Positions 15,320 through 22,220 of a stretch of DNA of 23,121 bases are shown here, one piece after another. Below the pieces are notes generated by a model. It was not told the origin of the DNA and searched no databases. It worked only from the letters and a program-made list of their open reading frames with translations. A program made the translations under genes and the position numbers. Source of the DNA: Methanoculleus sp. UBA77 (GTDB taxonomy: Archaea > Halobacteriota > Methanomicrobia > Methanomicrobiales > Methanoculleaceae); assembly GCA_002499455.1 (NCBI GenBank), contig DALN01000084.1, positions 2,390-25,510 on the forward strand, written 5' to 3'. Within the stretch, counting starts at the first letter, position 1, and every line of letters starts with the position of its first letter.

Positions 15320-16525
15320 TCACGAGCCGGGCTGCATGACGATCGCGCCTTCCGGACAGACATAGGAGCAGAGGCTGCATCCGTCGCAGAGGTTCGCATC
15401 GATCGTGACCTGCCGGCCTGTGATCGAGATGGCGTGGTATCCCCCGTCACGGCAGGCCGTCACGCAGTTACCGCAGGATGTGCAACGTTCCGGGAACTCC
15501 CTCGCCGCAAAACGGTAAATGTCGCGGGAGAGGGATTCGTGGGTTCCAATACGGGGAAGGGCCCGGCCCCTGAGCGCCCCGACACCCGTGAAACCCTTTT
15601 CTGCCAGGTATCCCTCCAGGCCGGCATTCATCCCGCGGATGATGCCCGCCCCCTCCCACATGACCGCCGTACAGACCTGGACCGCCGACGCCCCGGCCGC
15701 GATATACTCGGCGGCGTCCTGCCAGCGGGAGATGCCCCCGATCCCCACGAGCGGGACAGGGAGTTCCCGGGCGATCTGAGAGATTACCCGAAGGCCGATG
15801 GGCTTTACCGCGGGTCCCGAGTAGCCGCCGTAGGTGCTCGCCCCGGCGACCGAGGGGAGGGGTTCAAGCGTATCGAGATCGATGCCCATCAGGCACTGGA
15901 CCGTGTTGATGGCCGAGAGGATATCGGCCCCGCCGTCCACCGCAGCCTCTGCAACCGGCAGGATATCCGTCACGTTGGGGGTGAGCTTGACGATCAGGGG
16001 AACCGCGGCAACCTTTCGGACCGCACGGGTCACCTCGCGGACCAGGTCGGGGTGCTGACCGATGGCCGCACCTGCTCCCCGCTCCGGCATTCCGTGGGGG
16101 CAGGAGACGTTCAGCTCGATCGCGTCCGCCCCTGCGTTCTGCATGGTCCGGGCGAGTTCCTGCCACTCCTGCAGGTCGGCAGAGGCCATGATGCTCGCAA
16201 CGAGGATCCGGTCCGGGTAGTCCTTCTTTATCGCGGCAAGCTCGGCGGTCCAGCAGGAGACATCCCTCTTGCTCAGGAGTTCGATGTTCTCAAAGCCAAG
16301 GAGCCCGGCATTCCCATCCTTCCAGACCGCAAAGCGGGGCGAGACATCCTGAATCTCCATCGTATCCGGGGAGATGGTCTTCGTGACCGCACCCGCCCAG
16401 CCAAGCCGGAAGGCATGCCGGATCTGCTCGCCCAAAGCAGTCGGGGGGCCGGATGCCAGCAGAAACGGGTTTTTGAGCGTAAGCGGACCGACGGTTGTTT
16501 CAAGAGAGAGATCAGGCTTGGGCAT
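15320..16525 (-). CDS. preA: PreA-like dihydropyrimidine dehydrogenase family flavoprotein with two [4Fe-4S] sites
   Basis: The 401-residue protein joins an FMN-binding TIM barrel of the dihydroorotate/dihydropyrimidine dehydrogenase class (1-340) to a bacterial-ferredoxin-like tail. In the barrel, ELNVSCPHGM carries Cys142, aligned with the active-site Cys of dihydropyrimidine dehydrogenase, and LTPNVTDI and GIGGISRWQDAAEYIAAGAS form the phosphate-binding end. The tail has two Cys4 sets: 348/351/354/358 (CTSCGNCVTACRDGGYHAI) and 380/383/386/390 (CDGCSLCSYVC). The spacing and the GGYHAI turn match the C-terminus of DPD and the PreA subunit more than ordinary PyrD. PreA normally pairs with a PreT/GltD-like NAD(P)H subunit, which is absent here, so ferredoxin or another partner may supply electrons. 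The substrate is not proved: pyrimidine reduction is the family expectation. Confidence 0.87.
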   Translation of the reverse strand: MPKPDLSLETTVGPLTLKNPFLLASGPPTALGEQIRHAFRLGWAGAVTKTISPDTMEIQDVSPRFAVWKDGNAGLLGFENIELLSKRDVSCWTAELAAIKKDYPDRILVASIMASADLQEWQELARTMQNAGADAIELNVSCPHGMPERGAGAAIGQHPDLVREVTRAVRKVAAVPLIVKLTPNVTDILPVAEAAVDGGADILSAINTVQCLMGIDLDTLEPLPSVAGASTYGGYSGPAVKPIGLRVISQIARELPVPLVGIGGISRWQDAAEYIAAGASAVQVCTAVMWEGAGIIRGMNAGLEGYLAEKGFTGVGALRGRALPRIGTHESLSRDIYRFAAREFPERCTSCGNCVTACRDGGYHAISITGRQVTIDANLCDGCSLCSYVCPEGAIVMQPGS

Positions 16526-16555
16526 GTGGTCTATCCCGTATCGGAATTGCGTTGC

Positions 16556-16570
16556 GGCTCCATATGGACT
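16556..16570 (-). promoter_or_regulatory. Possible TATA element of the preA-like gene
   Basis: On the minus strand, GTCCATATGGAG lies about 35-45 bp before the start codon at 16525, which would leave a short leader. The element is weak. Confidence 0.3.
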
Positions 16571-16625
16571 TTCTCATTCCGTGGAGGTTCCGAAGGGGAT
16601 TCCGGGGATCCTGCGGAGCCGGGAG

Positions 16626-16646
16626 GTGAGAAAATTGAAAGAAGTG
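16626..16646 (-). terminator. T-rich terminator after the 532-residue surface protein
   Basis: On the minus strand, 20-40 nt after the stop, the sequence reads CTTCTTTCAATTTTCTC, a pyrimidine- and T-rich stretch typical of archaeal termination. Confidence 0.45.
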
Positions 16647-16667
16647 GAGCAATCTCGCCGGAGACTC

Positions 16668-18266
16668 TCACCCGCGCCGGAGCGCAGCCACCGCCAGAAG
16701 CACCGCGAGCGCCGGGATGAAACCTGATCCGGGTGCCCTGGTTGCCGCAGGCGCCGGCACAGGTGCTGCGGCTGCAATGACGGTTCCGGCAGGCAGGGTC
16801 GTTGCCCGCGACGGGGCGACTATTTCGAGCTCGATCGTCCGGTTCATCTTCTCCACGAGGGCTCCGGTCGTATTGTAGGCGCTCACCGCGAGCAGCCACG
16901 TTCCCGCCGGCATCGCCGCAGTATCGGCAAACGCGTGCCCGAACTCGTAGTTGGCGCTCCCGATGTACCCGCCCTCGAACTCGCGCATCAGGCAGCCGGT
17001 GAACGTGAACCGCCCCAGGGTCTCGTTCACGTAGACGTATGTCGCGATCTGGTCGTCGGGGATGTAGCGGCAGGCGCTCCCGGTACCGGTCAGCGTCGTT
17101 GCAATCGGCCTGGTCACGCCGTAGAACGTCAGGTTCTCCCCCTGCGTGATCGTTACGTGTATCGGCGTTGTATCGACAGTCTTCCTGCTGTCGTTCATCA
17201 CCGTGTTGAAGTAATTCTCACGCACCGGCTCGTCCGTGATCTCCGCACGGGTGTAGACGACCCGGGTGCCGGCGGGATAGGCCACCGGCCTCCCGGTCAC
17301 CGATTCGGCCGCACCGGTCGCCGGGTCCGCCCATGCCATCGACGGTTCCCCGATGTCATAGTGGGTGAACGTCGTAGCGTCTGAGTCCTCAAGACCGTTC
17401 CGGAGGATGGCGGCGAGTTCGACCTGCAGGGTCGCGCTGGTGTTGCCGATGTTGTAGATGAGGCAGTCGTTTCGTGCGGCGGCAACGGTATCGACCGTCG
17501 TTCCCGCGAGGTCGTTTGCCACCTCGATGGCGTTGTTCGCCTGCCACCGGTCCGGGATCTCATACCCGGCCTCGCCGCTCTGGAAATATCCCGGAAGCCA
17601 GTCGAGGTAGACTCGCAGCGGCGGCGTCTGCTCCCCTGCCCAGTCGATAACGTTCTGTTTGTTCGCGTCGGGACGGAACGTCCCAAGCGACGCATGTGTC
17701 GTGCCGAAGGCGATCGCTTTCTCCACCCTCTCACCGGCAAGATCCCCGTCCAGCCCCTCGACGATCAGCGTGTAGGTCCCGGCGGTCAGGTCCCGCGTGA
17801 TCGGTGCGAGCGTCCCGCCGCTCACATCGGTATAACTCCCCATCCCCCGGGTGACCCCGCCCTGCACCAGGGCAAGATAATAGGTACCGGTCACCAGCAC
17901 CTTGTTGCTGCCGTTCACGATTCCCCCGGGCTCGGTGATGACATCGGGAGCGAGAATACCTCCCCACTTACCCGGAACGAGGCTCATATCCACCGACGTC
18001 TCCGGCGTTACGCCGGTCTCGTTGACGCTGCTCATCACCGTGCGGACAACCGCCCCGTTCTCGTCTTTGAGGACGACGCGGAGATTGCCGGGATGCGCCA
18101 GGGGTTCAGGAAAGACGCCATAGACGTAAAAATCCCGCATCTCGGCGAACGTGCTCTCGTTAACGGACGGCTCCATAATGGTGAGGTTGCCGGCACTTAC
18201 AGCAGGGACGGTCAGGATTACACAGAACAGGACTATTGCGATACGCAGGAGTTTTGACACGCTCAC
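16668..18266 (-). CDS. Secreted surface protein with an archaeosortase-like C-terminal signal
   Basis: The 532-residue protein opens with a signal peptide (MSVSKLLRIAIVLFCVILTVPAVSA, cleavage expected near residue 25). The body looks beta-rich, with Ig-like phrases (GTYYLALVQGG, LTAGTYTLIVEGLDG, MPAGTWLLAVSAYNTTG), and many N-x-S/T sequons, as in S-layer-associated glycoproteins. The C-terminus is a Pro/Ala/Thr-rich stretch, then PGSGFIPALAVLLAVAALRRG: a small motif, a hydrophobic helix and two Arg. That is the layout of archaeal PGF-CTERM-like sorting signals processed by archaeosortase, though with PGSGF rather than PGF. I cannot name the body domain. The start is GTG at 18266, with a second in-frame GTG two codons later equally usable. 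A TATA-like element about 28 bp upstream supports a near-leaderless start. Confidence 0.8.
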   Translation of the reverse strand: MSVSKLLRIAIVLFCVILTVPAVSAGNLTIMEPSVNESTFAEMRDFYVYGVFPEPLAHPGNLRVVLKDENGAVVRTVMSSVNETGVTPETSVDMSLVPGKWGGILAPDVITEPGGIVNGSNKVLVTGTYYLALVQGGVTRGMGSYTDVSGGTLAPITRDLTAGTYTLIVEGLDGDLAGERVEKAIAFGTTHASLGTFRPDANKQNVIDWAGEQTPPLRVYLDWLPGYFQSGEAGYEIPDRWQANNAIEVANDLAGTTVDTVAAARNDCLIYNIGNTSATLQVELAAILRNGLEDSDATTFTHYDIGEPSMAWADPATGAAESVTGRPVAYPAGTRVVYTRAEITDEPVRENYFNTVMNDSRKTVDTTPIHVTITQGENLTFYGVTRPIATTLTGTGSACRYIPDDQIATYVYVNETLGRFTFTGCLMREFEGGYIGSANYEFGHAFADTAAMPAGTWLLAVSAYNTTGALVEKMNRTIELEIVAPSRATTLPAGTVIAAAAPVPAPAATRAPGSGFIPALAVLLAVAALRRG

Positions 18267-18573
18267 ACCGGAATGAAGATCGTCCGGAGGATTAAAGTTG
18301 CCGGATTCAACCGTGGCTGTGAATGGAGAATAGCCGAAAACATCCGGTCTTCATAGCGGCAGCGATGATTCCCCGCTGATAGACATATTGCCCTGCCACG
18401 GTCAGATGAACCCCTTGATATGGCCGGCGTTGAAGACTCTAAAACTCATTCGGGATACTGCTTCTCATTTCATTTCGGAATCTTCTAGACGTGCCCGGGC
18501 AAACGCTCTGCAGGCCATATAAAGGTAGAGGTGGTCGAGAACCTCTTCCGGCGCTACATTTCAGGACTCCATC
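18267..18573. other. 307-bp divergent promoter region
   Basis: I see no gene between the divergent surface-protein and hydrolase genes. The minus-strand end has ACTTTAATC (18290-18298), a TATA-like element about 28 bp before the GTG at 18266. The plus-strand end has CATATAAAGG at 18516-18525. The middle is unremarkable. Confidence 0.45.
18514..18526 (+). promoter_or_regulatory. TATA box of the hydrolase gene
   Basis: GCCATATAAAGGT is a strong TATA box. A start about 26 bp downstream gives a leader of some 30 nt before the ATG at 18574. A 10-bp palindrome, TGCCCGGGCA (18492-18501), lies 15 bp upstream, but palindromes of that length are frequent by chance. Confidence 0.5.
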
Positions 18574-19572
18574 ATGGCAGGCACCAGGCTCCGGGGATAT
18601 CGTATGATACTACTCTTTCTCACGGTTGCAGCAGTGCTGATTGCGCTCTGCATCATGACAGGCGGAACGGACACAACACCAACAGCATCCGGGGATAACA
18701 TCCGCGAAGGCTACATCAACGTCACCGGCGGCCGGGTCTGGTTCCGGGCCGTCGGCACACAGAGCGCCGGAACGCCTCTCCTGGTTCTCCACGGAGGGCC
18801 CGGGGTGCCGCATGATTACCTCGAGCCGCTCGAGGCTCTCGCGGACGAGAGGCCGGTCATCTTCTACGACCAGCTCGGCTGCGGCAACTCCGACCAGCCG
18901 GACGACCCCTCTCTCTGGACGGTGGAGCGGTACGTCGTGGAGGTCGGCGAGGTCCGGGATGCGCTCGGACTCCGTCGGGTGCACCTCCTCGGCCAGTCCT
19001 GGGGTGGAGCGCTTGCAACCGCATACATGCTCTCTGCAGACCCTGAGGGCGTGGAGAGCCTGATCCTCTCTGCACCGCTGCTGGACGCAAACAGGTGGGC
19101 TGCCGACCAGCGGGCGAATCTCGCCGCGTTCCCCGAAGAGATGCAGGAGGCCGTCCGGGAAGCAGAATCGACCGGGAACTTCGACTCCCCGGAATATCAG
19201 GAAGCCATGGGGGCGTATTACGCCCGGCACGTCTGCCGGCTGGACCCCTGGCCGGAGTGCATGAACAGGGCTTTTGAGCGGATGGCGCTGCCGGTCTACC
19301 TCCACATGTGGGGGCCGAGCGAGTTCACCTGCACGGGCACCCTCCGGACATTCAACGTCACCGACCGTCTGGACGAGATCTCTGTCCCGGTGCTCTTCAC
19401 CTGCGGGGAGTACGACGAGGCATCGCCTGCGTCTATGGCATACTTCCAGGGCCTGGTGCCGGGATCGGAACTGGTGGTCTTTGAGGGTGCCTCGCACGGG
19501 CACCACCTCGAAGAGACCGATGCATACCTGGCCACCGTGCGGGAGTTCATGCGCCGGACCGAGGCACCCTGA
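18574..19572 (+). CDS. Membrane-tethered proline-iminopeptidase-like alpha/beta hydrolase (family S33)
   Basis: The 332-residue protein starts with a hydrophobic segment (MILLFLTVAAVLIALCIMTGG, ~11-31), either a signal anchor or a signal peptide, so the enzyme domain should lie outside the cytoplasm. The catalytic domain has HGGPG (73-77), the oxyanion motif characteristic of proline iminopeptidases and tricorn-interacting F1 aminopeptidases. Ser142 in GQSWGG is the nucleophile, with Asp281 in CGEYDEASP and His308 in GASHGHH completing the triad. The cap region is between ~170 and 260. It should release N-terminal residues, often Pro, from short peptides. Most archaeal members are cytoplasmic, so the export signal is notable. 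Met11 (18604) is an alternative start that keeps the hydrophobic segment. It is transcribed on its own, divergent from the surface-protein gene. Confidence 0.85.
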   Translation: MAGTRLRGYRMILLFLTVAAVLIALCIMTGGTDTTPTASGDNIREGYINVTGGRVWFRAVGTQSAGTPLLVLHGGPGVPHDYLEPLEALADERPVIFYDQLGCGNSDQPDDPSLWTVERYVVEVGEVRDALGLRRVHLLGQSWGGALATAYMLSADPEGVESLILSAPLLDANRWAADQRANLAAFPEEMQEAVREAESTGNFDSPEYQEAMGAYYARHVCRLDPWPECMNRAFERMALPVYLHMWGPSEFTCTGTLRTFNVTDRLDEISVPVLFTCGEYDEASPASMAYFQGLVPGSELVVFEGASHGHHLEETDAYLATVREFMRRTEAP

Positions 19573-19703
19573 CCCGGTGCATGCAGGTCCGTTCTCACAC
19601 TTCTTCAGGCGAGATATCGCACCCCGGCCGCATAAGCAGCTGAAGCCCTGCCTGCCAGGCGGCCCGGTACCTATCTGCAACCTCCCGATCGGCCGGGGAT
19701 AAC

Positions 19704-19715
19704 GCATAAATACGC
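19704..19715 (+). promoter_or_regulatory. TATA-like element of the 19767 gene
   Basis: CGCATAAATACG resembles an archaeal TATA box. It would place transcription start near 19737, leaving a leader of about 30 nt. Confidence 0.45.
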
Positions 19716-19766
19716 CGGCAACGGTCTCAAGCGTATCCTCCCCCGGAACCCCGGGGCACCGGTGTC

Positions 19767-20285
19767 ATGGCACGAGAATACCACGCCATACTGGTCGCAG
19801 TCCTCATCTGCGTCGTACTCACCGGCACCGTCGCCGTCTACATTTTACTCATGGACAGGGGCGGAACGCACGAACAGCCGTTGCCAGCGACAGCTCCTGC
19901 ACCGGTGCGGCACGGAGCGCCGGGAACACCGGTCACGACCGGATCACCGGTGCCGGGCGGTCCGCGCTCGTTCTCCATCAGCGTGACCCCCACGGCCGCC
20001 ACAGCCCGTTCCGGCGATACGGTCAGGTTTACGCTCACGGTGCACCCCGAGAACGGCTTTGCCGCACCAGTCCAGATCGCGGTCACCGCTACGGCACTCG
20101 GGGGCGCATATCGCGACAGCCGCGACCTTGCCACGATCTCCCCGCCCTACCCCCCGCTCAGGTATGAGATCGTAGCCCCCGCTCTGCCCCCCCTCGTCTC
20201 CACGGCAACCGTGGACGCCACGGTGACAGCGAGCGGAGGAGGCCTCGTGCAGACCGAACAGGTGCAGCTGGTCATCAGACGGTAG
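19767..20285 (+). CDS. Small membrane-anchored protein with an Ig-like beta-sandwich domain
   Basis: This 172-residue protein has an N-terminal transmembrane helix (ILVAVLICVVLTGTVAVYIL, ~8-27), then a Pro/Ala/Thr/Gly linker (~34-67), then about 105 residues of alternating hydrophobic beta-strands (FSISVTPTAATARSGDTVRF, then TLTVHPENGFAAPVQIAVTA). The strand pattern, with a S/T-V-x-P opening and a G-D-x-V-x-F turn, is like Ig-like domains of archaeal surface proteins. No catalytic residues or cysteines are evident in the domain. It is likely an extracytoplasmic structural or binding protein. I do not recognise a named family. It follows the hydrolase gene by 194 bp with a TATA-like element of its own. 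Confidence 0.72.
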   Translation: MAREYHAILVAVLICVVLTGTVAVYILLMDRGGTHEQPLPATAPAPVRHGAPGTPVTTGSPVPGGPRSFSISVTPTAATARSGDTVRFTLTVHPENGFAAPVQIAVTATALGGAYRDSRDLATISPPYPPLRYEIVAPALPPLVSTATVDATVTASGGGLVQTEQVQLVIRR

Positions 20286-20465
20286 CGACCTGTTACAGTG
20301 GTCCGATCAGGCGGCCCGGGGCGGCACGGCGGGATCAAACCGGAGCCCCCGCTCCCATCCTCCCCCACGTCCTGAGCCTTGCCGGAAACTGTGAAGATTG
20401 CCCGGAAACCCCGGCAATCTCTCGAAATCAGCGGGGATCTCTGAGCGGCCCGCACCGCCGGCGGG

Positions 20466-20535
20466 ACGGTTATAAGAATCGGCAGGGGATAGGAGAACTA
20501 TAGAGATGCTCGATGGTTACCGGAGGGTTCTGTAA
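20466..20535 (+). other. Orphan promoter with Shine-Dalgarno and nine-codon ORF
   Basis: GACGGTTATAAGAAT (20465-20479) is a good TATA-like element. Twenty bases downstream AGGAGA precedes an ATG at 20506 that encodes MLDGYRRVL and stops at 20535. It may be a leader peptide, the start of a lost gene or coincidence. No plus-strand gene follows for about 750 bp. Confidence 0.35.
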
Positions 20536-20544
20536 ACCCCCCGG
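20520..20544. repeat. Strong hairpin overlapping the end of the mini-ORF
   Basis: CCGGAGGGTT (20520-20529) and AACCCCCCGG (20535-20544) pair over 10 bp with one mismatch, around the 5-nt loop CTGTA. TTT follows on the plus strand. It could end a very short plus-strand transcript. Confidence 0.5.
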
Positions 20545-20662
20545 TTTCCACTGGAGATCCCGACAGCCCTCCTGGAGTTGTCCGCCGCTGCCGGGGCACC
20601 GTCACTCCCGGCCGTTCGCGATGCCGGCGGATACCCTGCCCGGACAATCCGGACAGAGAGCA

Positions 20663-21109
20663 TCAGCCCTCTTCGTCCGTCACATCGAACCAGACAGGGT
20701 CGGGACAGTCGGGCCGGCCACCGTAGTTGATGGTGATCTCCTCGCCCCTCCGGATGGCACGATAGGCGTAGATGCGGATCTCGCCGCCGGCAACATCGCA
20801 GACATGGTCCGCGTTTGCGTGGAACGAGTGGTTGTAGAGCGACCCGCAGCCCAGCGCAACGGCACCCAGTTCCTGGTGCTCCCCCCACGCAAAGTAATAG
20901 TTGTAGAGAGGCGTCTGATCGATGAGGTCCTGCTTCTCCTGCCCGCCCAGCACGATCACCGGGCAGACCTCGATCAGCTCGCCTGCCGCGATATCCCTGC
21001 GGGCGAATACTCCCCGGCCGCGATTGTTCGTGGAACCGACATAGATCGCGTCGGACGGGCAGGTGATCCTCTCCGTCCCCGCGTATCCCTCGTGAGAACT
21101 ATCCGTCAT
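20663..21109 (-). CDS. SET-domain protein methyltransferase
   Basis: The 148-residue protein is nearly all SET domain. Residues ~30-47 (GRGVFARRDIAAGELIE) are the N-terminal strand pair with the G-x-G cofactor motif. YYFAWG (71-76) is the middle element, and GCGSLYNHSFHANAD (87-101) contains the N-H-S pseudoknot motif that binds S-adenosylmethionine. EEITINYGG (123-131) supplies the catalytic Tyr in the I-N-Y-G motif. There is no post-SET cysteine cluster, although single Cys residues (88, 104, 135) occur. It should transfer methyl groups from S-adenosylmethionine to protein lysines. The target in archaea could be a chromatin or other protein and cannot be told here. The ATG has no clear Shine-Dalgarno; a TATA-like element about 37 bp upstream suggests a short leader. 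It is divergent from the ABC exporter. Confidence 0.88.
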   Translation of the reverse strand: MTDSSHEGYAGTERITCPSDAIYVGSTNNRGRGVFARRDIAAGELIEVCPVIVLGGQEKQDLIDQTPLYNYYFAWGEHQELGAVALGCGSLYNHSFHANADHVCDVAGGEIRIYAYRAIRRGEEITINYGGRPDCPDPVWFDVTDEEG

Positions 21110-21140
21110 GGTAACGTTCTGTCCACCAGGTATGAATGAC

Positions 21141-21160
21141 AGTTATAGACCCTGTACAGG
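21141..21160 (-). promoter_or_regulatory. SET-gene promoter with an abutting 10-bp palindrome
   Basis: On the minus strand, GTCTATAACT (21141-21150) is a TATA-like element giving a leader of about 10 nt for the SET gene. Immediately upstream is the perfect palindrome CCTGTACAGG (21151-21160), in the BRE position. The same stretch read on the plus strand (GTTATAGAC) could serve the ABC exporter. Confidence 0.4.
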
Positions 21161-21287
21161 CAAAAAAGATGCGGATTCGGGAACCAATCCAGCCCCCCGG
21201 AAACGGCAGGCACACAGGTGAAGGCGGAGATCCTCCGGGAGCAGGAGTGGCGGGGAGGCGAAAGAGTGTTCTATCGGGACGACCACA

Positions 21288-22220
21288 TTGACCGATCAGG
21301 AGGAGGAGACGATAGAGGATATCATCGTAGCGCGCGACCTGGAGAAGCGGTTTGAGGACCTCACCGCGGTCGACCGCATCTCCTTCCGGGTCAGGAAAGG
21401 TGAGGTCTTTGGATTCCTCGGCCCGAACGGGGCGGGAAAGACGACGACCATGAAGATGATCCAGTGCATCTCCCCGAAATCCGGCGGCACCCTGGAGGTC
21501 TTCGGCATGGACGTGGATGCCCACCCACGGGAGATCAAGGGACGCCTCGGCGTGGTGCCGCAGGAGACCAACCTCGATCCGGACTTCTCGGCCTACCGGA
21601 ACCTGCTCGTCTATGCCCGCTACTTCGGCATCCCGAAGCGGGAGGCAGAACCGCGGGCGGAAGAACTCCTCTCGTTCATGCAGCTTGAAGAGAAGCGGGA
21701 CGTCCTGATCGAGAAACTCTCCGGCGGGATGAAGCGGCGGCTGATCATCGCCCGGGCACTGATCAACGCACCGGAACTCCTCATCCTCGACGAGCCCACT
21801 ATCGGTCTCGACCCGCAGGCGCGGCACCTGATCTGGGAGAAGCTCCGGAGCCTCCAGGCGCAGGGGAACACCCTCGTCCTCACGACGCATTACCTCGACG
21901 AAGCAGAACGCCTCTGCGATCGGCTGGTGATCATGGACCACGGGAAGATCCTGGTCGAAGGGCCTCCGGCAGACCTCATCCGGAAGCATGCAGGAAGCGA
22001 CGTCGTCGAAGCTGCGCGGACACCGGAGGTGGTCGCCCGCCTTGACAGGCTCGGGCTGGACTACGATATCGCCGGCGATATGCTTCAGGTCTTCACCGAC
22101 AGCCCTCACGACGTAGCGCGGGAACTGCTTGAGGTCTGCCGGCACGAGGCGGTGATGGTCCGCCCGGCGACGCTCGAGGATGTCTTTCTGCGGCTGACCG
22201 GCCGGAGCCTGAGGGAGTGA
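21288..22220 (+). CDS. ABC transporter ATP-binding protein of an ABC-2 type exporter
   Basis: The 310-residue ATPase has every expected motif: Walker A GPNGAGKT (45-52), Q-loop VPQE (Gln92), signature LSGGM (144-148), Walker B LLILDEP (164-170), D-loop GLDPQ and switch His201 in TTHYLDEAE. A further ~85-residue C-terminal extension resembles that of drug- and DrrA/NodI-type exporters. The start is unusual: between the upstream in-frame stop (21219-21221) and the conserved region there is no ATG or GTG, so I take the TTG at 21288. A GGAGG lies about 30 nt before it, too far to be its own Shine-Dalgarno. The stop overlaps the next gene's GTG by 4 bp, so the two are translationally coupled. The substrate is unknown. 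Confidence 0.93.
   Translation: MTDQEEETIEDIIVARDLEKRFEDLTAVDRISFRVRKGEVFGFLGPNGAGKTTTMKMIQCISPKSGGTLEVFGMDVDAHPREIKGRLGVVPQETNLDPDFSAYRNLLVYARYFGIPKREAEPRAEELLSFMQLEEKRDVLIEKLSGGMKRRLIIARALINAPELLILDEPTIGLDPQARHLIWEKLRSLQAQGNTLVLTTHYLDEAERLCDRLVIMDHGKILVEGPPADLIRKHAGSDVVEAARTPEVVARLDRLGLDYDIAGDMLQVFTDSPHDVARELLEVCRHEAVMVRPATLEDVFLRLTGRSLRE

Larger units (their letters stand above)
20286..20662. other. 377-bp region with an orphan promoter, mini-ORF and hairpin
   Basis: There is no protein gene of normal size. The left half (to about 20460) is GC-rich and featureless to my eye. From 20466 there is a promoter-like element, a Shine-Dalgarno, a nine-codon reading frame and a strong hairpin, listed separately. 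The last 115 bp are the 3' flank of the SET gene on the minus strand. Confidence 0.45.

Noticed and set aside
15320..16525. Calling the flavoprotein dihydroorotate dehydrogenase (pyrD)
   Set aside because: The C-terminal two-cluster ferredoxin domain and the CRDGGYHAI turn match the DPD/PreA group instead of PyrD.
15434..16720. A 428-codon plus-strand open frame opposite the preA-like gene
   Set aside because: The minus-strand reading has an active-site Cys and two Cys4 clusters. The opposite frame is compositionally biased and featureless.
18492..18501. Palindrome TGCCCGGGCA before the hydrolase promoter as an operator
   Set aside because: About 23 perfect 10-bp palindromes are expected by chance in a window of this size, and this one does not abut the TATA box.
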